Source of the DNA: Muribaculaceae bacterium Isolate-110 (HZI)
GTDB taxonomy: Bacteria; Bacteroidota; Bacteroidia; Bacteroidales; Muribaculaceae
Direction of reading: 5' to 3'
NCBI GenBank assembly: GCA_003762875.1
Contig: RIBL01000012.1
Span: 36,400-100,399, forward strand
DNA length: 64,000 bases
Shown: one piece after another, positions 24,761 to 34,319 of the stretch
How the letters are laid out: every line of letters starts with the position of its first letter
Numbering within the stretch: the stretch's first letter is position 1
Notes under the pieces: model-generated
The model's database searches: none
Told to the model about the DNA's origin: nothing
What the model saw: the letters and a program-made list of their open reading frames with translations, nothing else
Position numbers and translations under genes: made by a program

Positions 24761-25506
24761 TGCAGGAGGAGTTTGGTGAGAACGACATCGAGCAGGAGTA
24801 TGAGGATGCTTGAAGCGACTACGGCATTGGTCGAGGCTTTACCTACCTCAAGCGCACCGCCTTTCACATAGTAGCCGTAGAAGGCTGCCACCGAGGTGAT
24901 GATGTAGGAGAAGAAGAGCGACTTGATGAGTCCATACCATACATACCATTCCTGAAACATGGTCTGGATGCCGTAGATAAACCTGTTGAGCGGGATTATA
25001 TCGGTGAAAGTGGAGATGAACACACCTCCCATTATAGAGGTAAAGATGCAGAACACCACGAGCACCGGCATGAATACTAAAAATCCCACCACCTTGGGCA
25101 GCACCAGAAAGTTGGCCGAGTTGACACCCATGATGTCGAGGGCGTCGATCTGCTCGGTCACACGCATGGTGCCTATCTCCGAGGCGATGTTCGACCCCAC
25201 CTTGCCGGCAAGTATAAGGCAGAGGATGGAGTTGGAAAACTCCAGCAGGATTATCTCGCGTGTGGCGAGACCTGTGGAGTAGGCCGGGATGAGTGGTGAC
25301 ATGATATTGAGTTGCATCTGTATGGTGCAGACTGCACCGATGAACACTGAAATCACCAGCACAAGAGGTATGGAATCGATGCCGAGTTTGGTAATCTCGG
25401 CAATTGTGCGCGTGAAGAATATCTTCCACCTGTCGGGCTCGCTGAACACCTTGCTCATGAAGGAGCAGTAGCGACCGAAAGTGGCGAGGGAGTCGGTAAT
25501 AATCAT
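24757..25506 (-). CDS. MlaE-like ABC transporter permease
   Basis: This 249-residue protein matches the MlaE/YrbE family, with about five membrane segments and the family stretch LILAGKVGSNIASEIGTM followed by RVTEQIDALDIMGVN. It forms the inner-membrane channel of a retrograde or anterograde lipid transport complex with MlaF and MCE proteins. First gene of the operon with the ATPase and the SpoU methyltransferase. Confidence 0.9.
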   Translation of the reverse strand: MIITDSLATFGRYCSFMSKVFSEPDRWKIFFTRTIAEITKLGIDSIPLVLVISVFIGAVCTIQMQLNIMSPLIPAYSTGLATREIILLEFSNSILCLILAGKVGSNIASEIGTMRVTEQIDALDIMGVNSANFLVLPKVVGFLVFMPVLVVFCIFTSIMGGVFISTFTDIIPLNRFIYGIQTMFQEWYVWYGLIKSLFFSYIITSVAAFYGYYVKGGALEVGKASTNAVVASSILILLLDVVLTKLLLQ

Positions 25507-25524
25507 TCTATGTCAATAAAATTT

Positions 25525-25547
25525 GGAATGCAAATATAGCACATTCC
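25525..25547 (-). promoter_or_regulatory. Promoter of the mlaEF-trmH operon with flanking inverted repeat
   Basis: On the minus strand TATATTTG (25538-25531) fits the -7 consensus. It is enclosed by GGAATG (25525-25530) and CATTCC (25542-25547), a 6-base inverted repeat with an 11-base spacer that could be an operator. Confidence 0.6.
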
Positions 25548-25607
25548 GTGCCTTTGGACGACACTCTCAGGAAATAATGACTATCTATAAGGCCGAAACG
25601 ACAAGAT

Positions 25608-26975
25608 TCAGCCGTTTTTGAGTGCTTCGGCCAGAGCTGCAGGGGTGAGTTGCTGCTGCTCGCCGGTGGTCATGTTTTTGAGTGTGACTGTGCCGTTGGC
25701 AAGTTCTGACTCGCCAATGATGCCTACAAACGGGATGCCGAGAGCGTCGGCTCGTCCCATCTGCTTTTTCATCTTGGCTGAGTCGGGATATATCTCGGCG
25801 GCAATGCCGGCGGCGCGCAGTTCCTTGATGACACGCAGTGACGCGGCGGCCTCGGCCGGACCGAAGTTGGTAAACATAATTCTGGCCGCACCGTGAATCT
25901 CGGCAGGGTAGAGGTCGAGGGTGTTGAGCACGTCATATATGCGGTCGGCACCAAATGAGATGCCTACACCCGACACGCCCGGCAGACCGAAGACACCCGT
26001 GAGGTTGTCGTAGCGTCCGCCGCCGGTGATGCTTCCTATCTCTACGTCGCGGGCCTTGACCTCGATAATGGTGCCTGTGTAATAGTTAAGTCCGCGGGCG
26101 AGCGACACGTCAAGCTCAAGCACGGCTTCGAGCCCGAGGGCCGAAGTTCCGGCCATTACCTCGCGCAGCTCTTCGACTCCCTTGAGACCAGTCTCGGAGT
26201 CGGCAAGCAGAGTGGCCAGCGAGGCCAGACGCTCCTCGTTGCTGCCCGAGAGGGTGATGATGGGGGTGATTTTTTCGATGGCTTCGGGAGAGATACCGCG
26301 CTCGGCAAGCTCCTCCTTCACCTTATCGAGACCGATTTTGTCTATTTTGTCGATAGCCACGGTGATGTCGACAATCTTGTCGGGCGCACCGATGAGTTCG
26401 GCTATGCCGGCCAACACCTTGCGGTTGTTGAGCTTGATGGTGATGCGCACACCCAGACGGCGGAACACCTCGTCGATCATCTGGAGGAGCTCGATTTCGT
26501 TGAGCAGTGAGTCAGAGCCTACGATGTCGGCGTCACACTGATAAAACTCGCGGTAGCGTCCCTTTTGCGGACGGTCGGCACGCCATACGGGCTGTATCTG
26601 GAAACGCTTGAATGGAAACTGGAGATCATTGCGGTGCATCACCACAAAGCGTGCAAACGGCACCGTGAGGTCATAGCGCAGACCTTTCTCGCAGAGCTGC
26701 GCAGCCAGACGCGGACAGTCGCCGGCCTCGATGAGCTTCGGGTCGGTACCGCGCAGGAAGTCGCCCGAGTTGAGAATCTTGAAGAGAAGTTTGTCGCCCT
26801 CCTCGCCATATTTGCCCATGAGCGTGGAGAGATTTTCCATCGCCGGAGTCTCTATCTGCTGGAATCCATAGAGGTGAAACACCTCGCGGATGGTGTCGAA
26901 TATATAATTGCGTCGGGCCATCTCGGCGGGAGTGAAGTCGCGAGTGCCCTTGGGTATAGAAGGTTTCTGAGCCAT
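25608..26975 (-). CDS. hisS: Histidyl-tRNA synthetase
   Basis: This 455-residue class II synthetase begins [16 protein letters not shown] and carries motif 2 ([19 protein letters not shown]), the histidine loops [10 protein letters not shown] and the motif 3 region [15 protein letters not shown], then a C-terminal anticodon-binding domain from about residue 360. It charges tRNA-His. The start at 26975 was chosen because the ATG at 26996 lies inside the -7 element. Divergent from nfo, with interleaved promoters. Confidence 0.96.
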   Translation of the reverse strand: MAQKPSIPKGTRDFTPAEMARRNYIFDTIREVFHLYGFQQIETPAMENLSTLMGKYGEEGDKLLFKILNSGDFLRGTDPKLIEAGDCPRLAAQLCEKGLRYDLTVPFARFVVMHRNDLQFPFKRFQIQPVWRADRPQKGRYREFYQCDADIVGSDSLLNEIELLQMIDEVFRRLGVRITIKLNNRKVLAGIAELIGAPDKIVDITVAIDKIDKIGLDKVKEELAERGISPEAIEKITPIITLSGSNEERLASLATLLADSETGLKGVEELREVMAGTSALGLEAVLELDVSLARGLNYYTGTIIEVKARDVEIGSITGGGRYDNLTGVFGLPGVSGVGISFGADRIYDVLNTLDLYPAEIHGAARIMFTNFGPAEAAASLRVIKELRAAGIAAEIYPDSAKMKKQMGRADALGIPFVGIIGESELANGTVTLKNMTTGEQQQLTPAALAEALKNG

Positions 26976-26990
26976 GATTTTCAAAATTTC

Positions 26991-27021
26991 TTGCAAAGTT
27001 AATGTTTTTTTGCTAATTTTG
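26991..27021 (+). promoter_or_regulatory. Promoter of nfo
   Basis: TTG at 26991-26993 and TAATTTTG at 27014-27021 are 20 bases apart. The -33 element overlaps the hisS -7 element on the other strand, so the two promoters are interleaved. Confidence 0.75.
26994..27001 (-). promoter_or_regulatory. -7 element of hisS
   Basis: TAACTTTG on the minus strand (27001-26994), 19 bases before the hisS ATG at 26975. Confidence 0.75.
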
Positions 27022-27041
27022 CATCATAATGTAATGCGTAA

Positions 27042-27899
27042 ATGAAACTTATAGGAGCACATGTATCGGTAGAGAATGGTGTGAGCAACGCACCGCTCAA
27101 CGCACGCGCCATCGGCGCGCGGTCGTTCGCGCTGTTCACACGCAATCCGTCGCGATGGGTGTCAAAGGCCATATCCGACAAGGAGGCCCGGGCATTTGAG
27201 CTCAATTGCCGCGAGTGTGGATTCACTCCCGACATGATACTCCCCCACGACAGCTATCTCATCAATCTCGGCAGTCCCGACGCCGAGAAACTGGAGAAGT
27301 CGCGCACGGCTTTTCTTGACGAGATGCGTCGTTGCGAGCAGCTCGGACTCACGATGCTCAACTTCCATCCCGGAAGCCACATGCGTGAAATCAGCGAGGC
27401 TGATTGTCTCGACCGTATAGCCGAGTCGCTCAATCTTATCCTGTCACAGACTACGGGTGTGAAGGCCGTGATAGAGAATACTGCCGGTCAGGGCAGCAAT
27501 CTCGGCTACACCTTCGCCCAGATAGCCCGCATCATCAAAGGCGTCGACGACAAGTCGAGAGTCGGGGTGTGTATAGACACCTGTCACGCCCATGCGGCCG
27601 GTTATGACATGACCACTGCCGAGGCCTATGACCTCACATGGCAGGAGTTTGACCGCGAGATAGGCTTCGTTTATCTCTGCGGCATGCACATCAACGACAC
27701 GGCCAAGGCCCTCGGGTCGAAGGTCGACCGTCACGCTCCTATCGGACAGGGAGTGCTCGGAGTCGAGTTCTGGCGTCGGCTCATGCAGGACCCCCGCATG
27801 GACAACATTCCTCTCATCCTCGAGACTACCGACGTCAGTTTATGGCCTGAGGAGATACGCTATCTCAACGAGCTTGCCGGAGTCGAGCCGCTGCTGTAA
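27042..27899 (+). CDS. nfo: Endonuclease IV (deoxyribonuclease IV)
   Basis: This 285-residue TIM-barrel protein shows the Nfo zinc-site motifs: IGAHVSVENGV, LNFHPGSH, VIENTAGQGSNLG, GVCIDTCHAHAAGYD, HINDTAKALGSKVDRHAPIG and LETTD. It cuts DNA at abasic sites in base excision repair. The opening MKLIGAHVS is the usual N-terminus, so the start is secure. Confidence 0.96.
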   Translation: MKLIGAHVSVENGVSNAPLNARAIGARSFALFTRNPSRWVSKAISDKEARAFELNCRECGFTPDMILPHDSYLINLGSPDAEKLEKSRTAFLDEMRRCEQLGLTMLNFHPGSHMREISEADCLDRIAESLNLILSQTTGVKAVIENTAGQGSNLGYTFAQIARIIKGVDDKSRVGVCIDTCHAHAAGYDMTTAEAYDLTWQEFDREIGFVYLCGMHINDTAKALGSKVDRHAPIGQGVLGVEFWRRLMQDPRMDNIPLILETTDVSLWPEEIRYLNELAGVEPLL

Positions 27900-28092
27900 C
27901 AGGCAGTTTCCCCCCCACTCACCCCCCTCTCTCTTTACCTTCGCTCTCCCCGCCCGTCGCTTATTCATCATCATCGCGCATACACATTCTTTCCACCGCC
28001 GCCCGTTAATGTAGCCGAGCTAACTCACAGGCTATATGGATTGTTTAAAATATAAATATATCATACTTACCTTAATTAATTAAAAAACTGTC

Positions 28093-29409
28093 ATGAGCAG
28101 AACTAAGCCTGACCAGAGTTTCTGGAAACTTTGGAATCTGAGTTTCGGGTTTTTCGGCGTGCAGATCGCATATGCTCTCCAGAGTGCGAACATCACCCGA
28201 ATCTTCGCCACCATCGGTGCCGACCCACATTCGCTAAGTTATTTTTGGATACTGCCCCCTCTTATGGGCATTATAGTACAGCCGTTGGTAGGAGCGGCCA
28301 GTGACCGCACATGGAACCGTCTGGGCCGTCGTCTGCCTTATCTGCTCATCGGTGCGGCTATTGCCGTGATAGTGATGTGTCTTCTGCCCAATGCCGGCAG
28401 TTTCGGCCTCACAGTGGCCGGAGCCATGGTGTTTGGATTTATCGCGCTGATGTTTCTTGACACATCCATCAATATGGCCATGCAGCCGTTCAAGATGCTT
28501 GTCGGCGACCAGGTAAACGAGCGTCAGAAAGGACTTGCCTATTCCATCCAGAGCTTCCTGTGCAATGCCGGCAGTCTGGTAGGCTATCTCGCCCCCATCT
28601 CTCTCACCGCCATAGGCATAAGCAACCTCGCGCCTGAGGGACAGGTGCCGGCAAGTGTGACCTATTCGTTCTACATAGGTGCGGCCGTGCTTGTGCTGTG
28701 CGTGATATACAGTTTTATATTTATCCGCGAGATGCCTCCGCGTGAGTATGCCGAATATCACGGCATAACCAAAGAGCAGGAGGAGAGCAAAGAGGGCATG
28801 CTGACGCTACTGCGCAAGGCACCCAGTACATTCTGGACAGTCGGTCTCGTACAATTTTTCTGCTGGTCGGCTTTCCTTTATATGTGGACTTACACCAACG
28901 GAGCGATAGCCGACACCGTGTGGGGCACTACCGATACACGTTCGGCTGCATATCAGGAGGCCGGCAACTGGGTGGGTGTGCTGTTTGCTGTCCAGGCTGT
29001 AGGCTCGGTCATATGGGCTATTGCCATACCGATGTTCAAGAGTCATAAGACAGTCTATTCTCTCAGCCTTATGCTGGGAGCGGCCGGTTTTATCTCGACG
29101 ATGTTTATCACCAATCAATACGCGCTTTTCATCTCCTATCTGCTCATCGGCTGTGCATGGGCCGCGATGCTGGCGTTGCCTTTCACAATTCTCACCAACT
29201 CGCTTTCGGGCAAGAATATTGGCACATATCTCGGATTGTTTAACGGCACAATAAGTGTACCCCAGATATGTGCTGCCGCTCTTGGAGGCGTGATATTGCC
29301 TCTGCTTGGCGGCCGTCAGGTAAATATGCTTGTGCTTGCCGGAGCGTTTCTGCTCATCGGAGCTTTCTGCGTGACTCTTATCAGAGAGACGTATGGAGAG
29401 AAGAACTGA
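28093..29409 (+). CDS. MFS transporter, SLC45-like sugar/cation symporter
   Basis: This 438-residue protein has about 12 membrane segments and the loop motif GAASDRTWNRLGRRLPYLL, typical of the SLC45/GPH-like sugar symporters (sucrose or maltose type). The opening KLWNLSFGFFGVQIAYALQS is also characteristic. It likely imports a disaccharide with H+ or Na+, possibly a product of the glycoside hydrolases encoded nearby (inference). It is transcribed alone and followed by a strong terminator. Confidence 0.88.
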   Translation: MSRTKPDQSFWKLWNLSFGFFGVQIAYALQSANITRIFATIGADPHSLSYFWILPPLMGIIVQPLVGAASDRTWNRLGRRLPYLLIGAAIAVIVMCLLPNAGSFGLTVAGAMVFGFIALMFLDTSINMAMQPFKMLVGDQVNERQKGLAYSIQSFLCNAGSLVGYLAPISLTAIGISNLAPEGQVPASVTYSFYIGAAVLVLCVIYSFIFIREMPPREYAEYHGITKEQEESKEGMLTLLRKAPSTFWTVGLVQFFCWSAFLYMWTYTNGAIADTVWGTTDTRSAAYQEAGNWVGVLFAVQAVGSVIWAIAIPMFKSHKTVYSLSLMLGAAGFISTMFITNQYALFISYLLIGCAWAAMLALPFTILTNSLSGKNIGTYLGLFNGTISVPQICAAALGGVILPLLGGRQVNMLVLAGAFLLIGAFCVTLIRETYGEKN

Positions 29410-29423
29410 TGAGATAGTGTCAT

Positions 29424-29484
29424 AATTGAAGTGCACCCCAAAGGCTTTTTTGCATAGCTTTTGGGGTGCACTTCAATTTTTTAG
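29424..29484 (+). terminator. Terminator of the SLC45-like transporter gene
   Basis: AATTGAAGTGCACCCCAAA (29424-29442) and TTTGGGGTGCACTTCAATT (29460-29478) pair perfectly over 19 bases, followed by TTTT. Confidence 0.92.
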
Positions 29485-29496
29485 GGGATGTATTTA

Positions 29497-32103
29497 TCAG
29501 TTTGTCTTATGGAGAATGTTGATGAGTTGTTCTCCGAGACCTATGGTGTAGCCTTGAGATATGTGGATGATGCGGTTGAAGGTGTCGGCGATGATAAAGA
29601 CCGGGAGAGTACGGTCGGTAAGCTCCATGTTGGAAGAAATTTCTTCGAGAATCTTGTTGTCGATATCGCATCCGAATGTTACTGTCGACGGCAACGATGT
29701 GAAGCGCGAGCCGTCAAATCGGGCCGCGGCTTCGGGATTTTCAAAGAGGAGCATGATTTTACCGCCCCACTTCTCGAGTTCGCCGGCTGAGAGAGAGATG
29801 TCGTTGAGGGCGTGGACCGTTGGCTCGTTGCCCGGAGCGATGAGACCGAGTATGTAGTAGCCGCGGCCTGTTGTGGAGAGAAGTGATTTGGAAGTCTTCC
29901 CGTCAAGGTCGTAGTAGAGATTTTCGGAGTTGAAATTACCTATGACCTGCGCACCCGACAGGTCCTGACGGATGACGAGTCGGGGTGTGTTGACCTTGCC
30001 GGGATCGATGCTGAATATCTCCATACGGGCCAGTACGTTGCCGTTGGCCATGCGCTGACCGCTCACCATGAGATATTGGCCGGCTTCAAGAGGCTTGTTG
30101 TCACTGTTTATTTTGCCAAGGGTAGCTTCTTCGGGATACTCAAGCAACTGAGGCAGACCGTTTTTAATCTTCGAGATGGAGAAGTGGGAGTAATACACGG
30201 GGTCGTGGATGCGTCCGGCGGGCGTGAAGTCAATCTGTAGCGAGCCTTTGGGTTGAGAGGGGGAGGCGGTGAGTGATTCGCCGAAATCAACATCGATGAA
30301 CCTGCCCTTAGCGTCGGCATATTGTGTCTTGCCTGTCACGGGGTCGATGCGGGCGGGGATACCGAGGCTGCGTGCTCCGGCCACAAAGAAGATGTCGCGC
30401 GAATGAGGGTCGGTGGTACGGCACTCGTCGACAGATAGAGGCGACATGCAGAGTGACTGTGGATTCCATTGGCGGTCGATAAGTATGTTCTCGCGACACC
30501 ATTTCACCCATAGTTTAGGGTCGGCCTGACAGGCGCGGCGGAAATCGCCGGAGTGGCGGGCGCGCAGAGGTGACTTGTAGGGCGTGAGCATTTCGTTGCT
30601 CACACGCGGGTTGAGGATATACTCTGTGTAGAGAGGGGTGTCGACAATAGGCGTGGCGAGATGGTCGCGGAGCACTTCGGGCGAGATGTCGCGACGGTCT
30701 TTTTCCCAGATGGTGAGCAGGAGCGAGAGTGCGCGCTGACGGTCGGCCTCGGGAGTCGACTTGAGAAATTCTATGATGGTTTCATGATTGCCGCGTGAGT
30801 CAACGAGCACTTTGGCGACCTTGTCGGGGTCGAGTCCGAGTGAAGCGGCGAGCTCGCGGGCACGGTAGGGCGAGCAGAAAGTGTCGGTGTAGGATTTGCG
30901 TATGGAGTCCTCGAGAGCTTTGCGGCGGTCGTTCTCGGCCACAGCTTCTTTGGACGGGGTTGGGAGAGATGCCGATTGGGCGGGTGGCACGATGTCAAGT
31001 TCGAGTGTGCCGTTGTAGCCGTCGGTCTTGTCAAGGACAATTGTCATGGGAGAATCCTTGCCGACCGAGTATTTGGCAAAGCCGAAACGCTGTCCGTCAG
31101 TGGCCCATACGAGTATGTCGCCGAGACCTGTGCGCAGTGAAGCGTGGCCATGAGTGTCGGTTATCTTGTTGCCGATGGGGTAGAACTCGGCATAGTTATA
31201 AAGGCAGAAGCGCACGGTGGCGTTGCTGACCGGCCGGCCGTCGGTGTCGGTGACAGTGACCTGAGCCATGGCGGTGGGGGCATAATTGTCTGTGACATTG
31301 ATTTCGGTGTAGCATGCCGAGTTGCCAAGCTGCTCTTCCGGGCCGTCATATCTTCCGAAAGCCTTGGTGTTCATCATCATGCCGCGAGAGGCGGGGGCGT
31401 TAAACCATCCGAGGTCGAGTATCGGCTCGGGCTCACATGCTCCGAGGAAGTGCCAGTTGCCGTCGACCCATACCTCGACCCACGCATGGTTGTCATCAGT
31501 GTGGGCCCAGCGCGGGGTGTAGACCTGGCGTGCCGGTATGCCTATCGAGCGCAGAGCTGCCACTGTGAATGTCGACTCCTCGCCGCAGCGTCCTATGGCT
31601 GAGCGTACTGTGGCCAGCGGTGAGCTTGTGCGGCCGTCAGAGGGCTGATAGGTGACTTTTTCGTGACACCAGTGGTTGACCTCAAGCACGGCGTCGGCCA
31701 TGGAGAGACCTTTGACGCGGTCTTTGAGCTGGTCGTAAAACTCCATGCGGCTATTGTCGAGATTCTCGTTATTGACGCGCACGGGCAATACGAAGTGGTA
31801 AAACTCGCGATCTGGGACTTTAGCTCCCCAGGGCATTTCCTTACGGGCTTTGAATGCAGTCAGGACGTTATCGAGATAGAAGTTGGTGCTGTAGTCGGTG
31901 ATGTCGGGCAACGGCATGTAGGCATAAAGAAACTGCATGGCGTCGCGCTCGGCGTCCGACATGGCGGGCATGGCCAGATAGCGGGCCGCGACAGGGTCGG
32001 ATGAGCGGTTGCGGAAGTCGGCGGCCGACCCTGACGGCACAGCGGCTTGAGTGATGATGCTGCCCGAGAGAATGGCGGCGGCGATAAGTGTGTGACGGAG
32101 CAT
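29497..32103 (-). CDS. Secreted transglutaminase-like protein
   Basis: This 868-residue protein has a signal peptide (about 1-20) and a transglutaminase-like (cysteine-protease fold) domain. Cys 173 in AIGRCGEES and His 206 in TDDNHAWVEVWVDGNW are the probable catalytic pair, with GACEPEP following. A beta-sandwich domain like CnaB/carboxypeptidase-regulatory repeats comes next (VTDTDGRPVSNATVRF, near 285-350). The remaining 450 residues are of unknown fold. Similar large secreted proteins are common in Bacteroidales and may act as peptidases or peptide ligases on mucin-type proteins; the substrate is unknown. Third gene of the GH29-cutC operon. Confidence 0.82.
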   Translation of the reverse strand: MLRHTLIAAAILSGSIITQAAVPSGSAADFRNRSSDPVAARYLAMPAMSDAERDAMQFLYAYMPLPDITDYSTNFYLDNVLTAFKARKEMPWGAKVPDREFYHFVLPVRVNNENLDNSRMEFYDQLKDRVKGLSMADAVLEVNHWCHEKVTYQPSDGRTSSPLATVRSAIGRCGEESTFTVAALRSIGIPARQVYTPRWAHTDDNHAWVEVWVDGNWHFLGACEPEPILDLGWFNAPASRGMMMNTKAFGRYDGPEEQLGNSACYTEINVTDNYAPTAMAQVTVTDTDGRPVSNATVRFCLYNYAEFYPIGNKITDTHGHASLRTGLGDILVWATDGQRFGFAKYSVGKDSPMTIVLDKTDGYNGTLELDIVPPAQSASLPTPSKEAVAENDRRKALEDSIRKSYTDTFCSPYRARELAASLGLDPDKVAKVLVDSRGNHETIIEFLKSTPEADRQRALSLLLTIWEKDRRDISPEVLRDHLATPIVDTPLYTEYILNPRVSNEMLTPYKSPLRARHSGDFRRACQADPKLWVKWCRENILIDRQWNPQSLCMSPLSVDECRTTDPHSRDIFFVAGARSLGIPARIDPVTGKTQYADAKGRFIDVDFGESLTASPSQPKGSLQIDFTPAGRIHDPVYYSHFSISKIKNGLPQLLEYPEEATLGKINSDNKPLEAGQYLMVSGQRMANGNVLARMEIFSIDPGKVNTPRLVIRQDLSGAQVIGNFNSENLYYDLDGKTSKSLLSTTGRGYYILGLIAPGNEPTVHALNDISLSAGELEKWGGKIMLLFENPEAAARFDGSRFTSLPSTVTFGCDIDNKILEEISSNMELTDRTLPVFIIADTFNRIIHISQGYTIGLGEQLINILHKTN

Positions 32104-32132
32104 TTTTTGTGAAGATTATGAGATTGGTAGAC

Positions 32133-32888
32133 CTAATTGTTTGATTGGAGAGCCATTTGTTCAAGTATGAGGCGGACGATGGCCGGGTCAGTGACTTTGC
32201 GGCTGTATTCGTCGGAGCCAGGGGCACCCATGGCTACATCGGGGTTGCGATAGAGCATGTCGCTTGCCACCGAAGAGCGGGCCGAGGCGTGAAGTTCGCT
32301 ACATCCTGTCTCGCGCATGATTAGCGCGGCATTGTCGGGAGCGATGCCTCCGCCTGGCATGATGGTGAGACGGTCGCCTGCCTGACAGATGAGTTTGCGG
32401 AGCATGGGGATACCCTCGCGGGCTGATGGCGCGCATCCTGAGGTGAGCAGGCGGTTACAGCCGAGACTGATGATGGTCTCGAGGGCCTCTTCTGGATTGC
32501 GGCACAGGTCGAAAGCGCGATGAAATGTCACATTTTGACCGTCGGCCGATGCGATGAGGCGTCGGCAGGTGTCAGTGTCGATAGTGCCGTCGGGGAGCAG
32601 TGCGCCGATGACCACACCGTGTGCGCCGGCCCTGGCGGCAGCCTTGACATCGGCTTCCATGCATGCAACTTCGGCCGGAGTGTAGAGGAAGTCACCGCCG
32701 CGGGGACGTATGAGCACGTGGACCTGCAGACCGCTGACACGGAGAGCTTCGGTCAGGAGACCGAGCGAGGGGGTGACACCGCCTTCGGATAGTGCGGAGC
32801 AAAGTTCTATGCGGGTGGCACCGCCTGTGGCTGCTGCCTGCACGCTGTCAAGGTCACCTGTGCAGATTTCGAGAATAGTGTTGTGCAT
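32133..32888 (-). CDS. cutC: CutC-family protein (copper homeostasis family)
   Basis: This 251-residue TIM barrel has the CutC signatures LEICTGDLDSVQAAATGGATRIELC-type opening (first strands at residues 5-30), VLIRPRGGDFLYTP, VIGALLPDGTID, TFHRAFDL and LTSGCAPSA. The family name comes from a copper phenotype in E. coli whose mechanism remains unsettled. It lies between GH29 and transglutaminase genes with gaps of 8 and 29 bases, so it is co-transcribed and may have an unrecognised role in this secretion-related operon. Confidence 0.9.
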   Translation of the reverse strand: MHNTILEICTGDLDSVQAAATGGATRIELCSALSEGGVTPSLGLLTEALRVSGLQVHVLIRPRGGDFLYTPAEVACMEADVKAAARAGAHGVVIGALLPDGTIDTDTCRRLIASADGQNVTFHRAFDLCRNPEEALETIISLGCNRLLTSGCAPSAREGIPMLRKLICQAGDRLTIMPGGGIAPDNAALIMRETGCSELHASARSSVASDMLYRNPDVAMGAPGSDEYSRKVTDPAIVRLILEQMALQSNN

Positions 32889-32896
32889 CGGTGTGA

Positions 32897-34228
32897 TTAT
32901 TTAGCGGCTGTGGTCAGTTCAATTATATAGTCGGGGGTATCGGCCGGTATGTCGGGGAGGGTGAGGACAGTGCCGGCAGGGGTGACAGTGGTTTTGACGG
33001 GGGTCTTGCCGTCAAACGTTACCGCCTTTTTGACTTTGCATGCGAGAGGCAGATGTATCTCGCGGCGTGAGGTGTCGAAGAGGTGTACATACAGTTTGTC
33101 GCCTCGGCGAGTTGATGTACCCCAGTCCTGAGCGGGAAAGTCACCGGCCTGTGTGCCGTAGATTGTCTCGCCATATTTTCCGAGCCATTGTCCCATTTCT
33201 TTGAGGCGGTCGAGGGCGGCGGAGGGAAGATCTCCCGATGGTTGCGGGCCTATGTTGAGCAGGAGGTTGGCTCCCATGCCGGCAGTGCGTACGAGATAGC
33301 GGATGAGGGTGGGGGTGTCTTTGTAGTCCTGGTCGGCGACTTTGTAGCCCCACATGCCGTTCATGGTTTGACACGTCTCAAGAGGAAGGCGGCTGATGGA
33401 CTGGCCGGAGAGTCCGGCGGTGTTCTCGCCCGGAAGGTCGCGCTCGAATATCTGTATGTCCTCGCCGGGATAGGGGGTCTGATGATGGTTGTTGCCGATG
33501 AGACATGATGGCTGCAGCGAGTGAATCAATTTGTATTGCTCCTCGAGCTGCCAGTCAAATGGTGTTGCGTCTTCGTCGTGGTCCCACCAGCCGTCAAACC
33601 ATATGGCACCCACAGGACCGTAGCCTGTCAGGAGTTCGCGGAGCTGACGGTTCATGAAGTCATAATAGGCTGGCCAGTCGGCTTTCTTGGGATCGCGGCC
33701 GGTCTCGAGGCCTGTGCGTCCGCTGGGATAGTCTTCGCGGGTCCAGTCGATGTGGGAATAATAGAGATGTAGCTTTATGCCCTGGCGGTGACATTCGTCG
33801 GCAAGCTCCTTGATGACATCGCGTTTGAAGGGGGTGGCTTTTACTATATTATAGTCGCTCTGTTTGGTGTCCCACATGGAGAAACCGTCGTGGTGGCGTG
33901 TGGTGATGCATATGTATTTCGCACCAGAGCCCTTGATCGCGCTGACCCACTCGGCTGCGTTGAAGTTGGCCGGACAGAAGCCGGCGGCAGCCTTGGCATA
34001 CTCCTTGTGGTCTATGCCACGGTTGAGATACCATTCACCCTGGGCAAACATGCTGTATATGCCCCAGTGGAGAAAGATGCCGAAGCGGTTGTCGGAGAAT
34101 TCCTTTTGGGCCTGTCGGATTTCGTCACTCGGTGTGTAGGCCTCCTGTGCGGTGGCTGAGAAAGAGTTGATGCACATTGCAGTGGCCAGTGTCAGCCACG
34201 TAGTTTTCAGATATTTGTTAAGGTCCAT
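32897..34228 (-). CDS. Secreted GH29 alpha-L-fucosidase
   Basis: This 443-residue protein has a signal peptide (about 1-27) and a GH29 TIM barrel. Motifs are RFGIFLHWGIYSMF, ICITTRHHDGFSMWDT, HLYYSHIDW and VGAIWFDGWWD, where Asp 212 is the likely nucleophile. A C-terminal beta-sandwich follows from about residue 360. It would release alpha-linked fucose from host or plant glycans. First gene of the operon with cutC and the transglutaminase-like gene; its -7 element is at 34254-34261. Confidence 0.93.
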   Translation of the reverse strand: MDLNKYLKTTWLTLATAMCINSFSATAQEAYTPSDEIRQAQKEFSDNRFGIFLHWGIYSMFAQGEWYLNRGIDHKEYAKAAAGFCPANFNAAEWVSAIKGSGAKYICITTRHHDGFSMWDTKQSDYNIVKATPFKRDVIKELADECHRQGIKLHLYYSHIDWTREDYPSGRTGLETGRDPKKADWPAYYDFMNRQLRELLTGYGPVGAIWFDGWWDHDEDATPFDWQLEEQYKLIHSLQPSCLIGNNHHQTPYPGEDIQIFERDLPGENTAGLSGQSISRLPLETCQTMNGMWGYKVADQDYKDTPTLIRYLVRTAGMGANLLLNIGPQPSGDLPSAALDRLKEMGQWLGKYGETIYGTQAGDFPAQDWGTSTRRGDKLYVHLFDTSRREIHLPLACKVKKAVTFDGKTPVKTTVTPAGTVLTLPDIPADTPDYIIELTTAAK

Positions 34229-34253
34229 TGTGATGAAATAAATTTCAGATTGT

Positions 34254-34261
34254 CAAAGATA
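34254..34261 (-). promoter_or_regulatory. -7 element of the GH29-cutC-transglutaminase operon
   Basis: TATCTTTG on the minus strand (34261-34254), 25 bases upstream of the GH29 ATG. Confidence 0.7.
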
Positions 34262-34306
34262 GGTATATTTCTCTGATTGTGCCCGCTTTTTGCTGAAAAA
34301 AAGTAT

Positions 34307-34314
34307 TATCTTTG
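34307..34314 (+). promoter_or_regulatory. -7 element of the flippase-nfeD-kdsB operon
   Basis: TATCTTTG at 34307-34314 ends five bases before the ATG at 34320. It lies after the in-frame ATG at 34290, which it excludes. No well-spaced -33 element is seen. Confidence 0.65.
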
Positions 34315-34319
34315 TGCTC

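Noticed and set aside
27900..28092. C-rich and TTAATTAATTAA stretches before the SLC45-like gene as a possible regulatory RNA
   Set aside because: No stable hairpin or recognised riboswitch core; the palindrome is short and AT-only.
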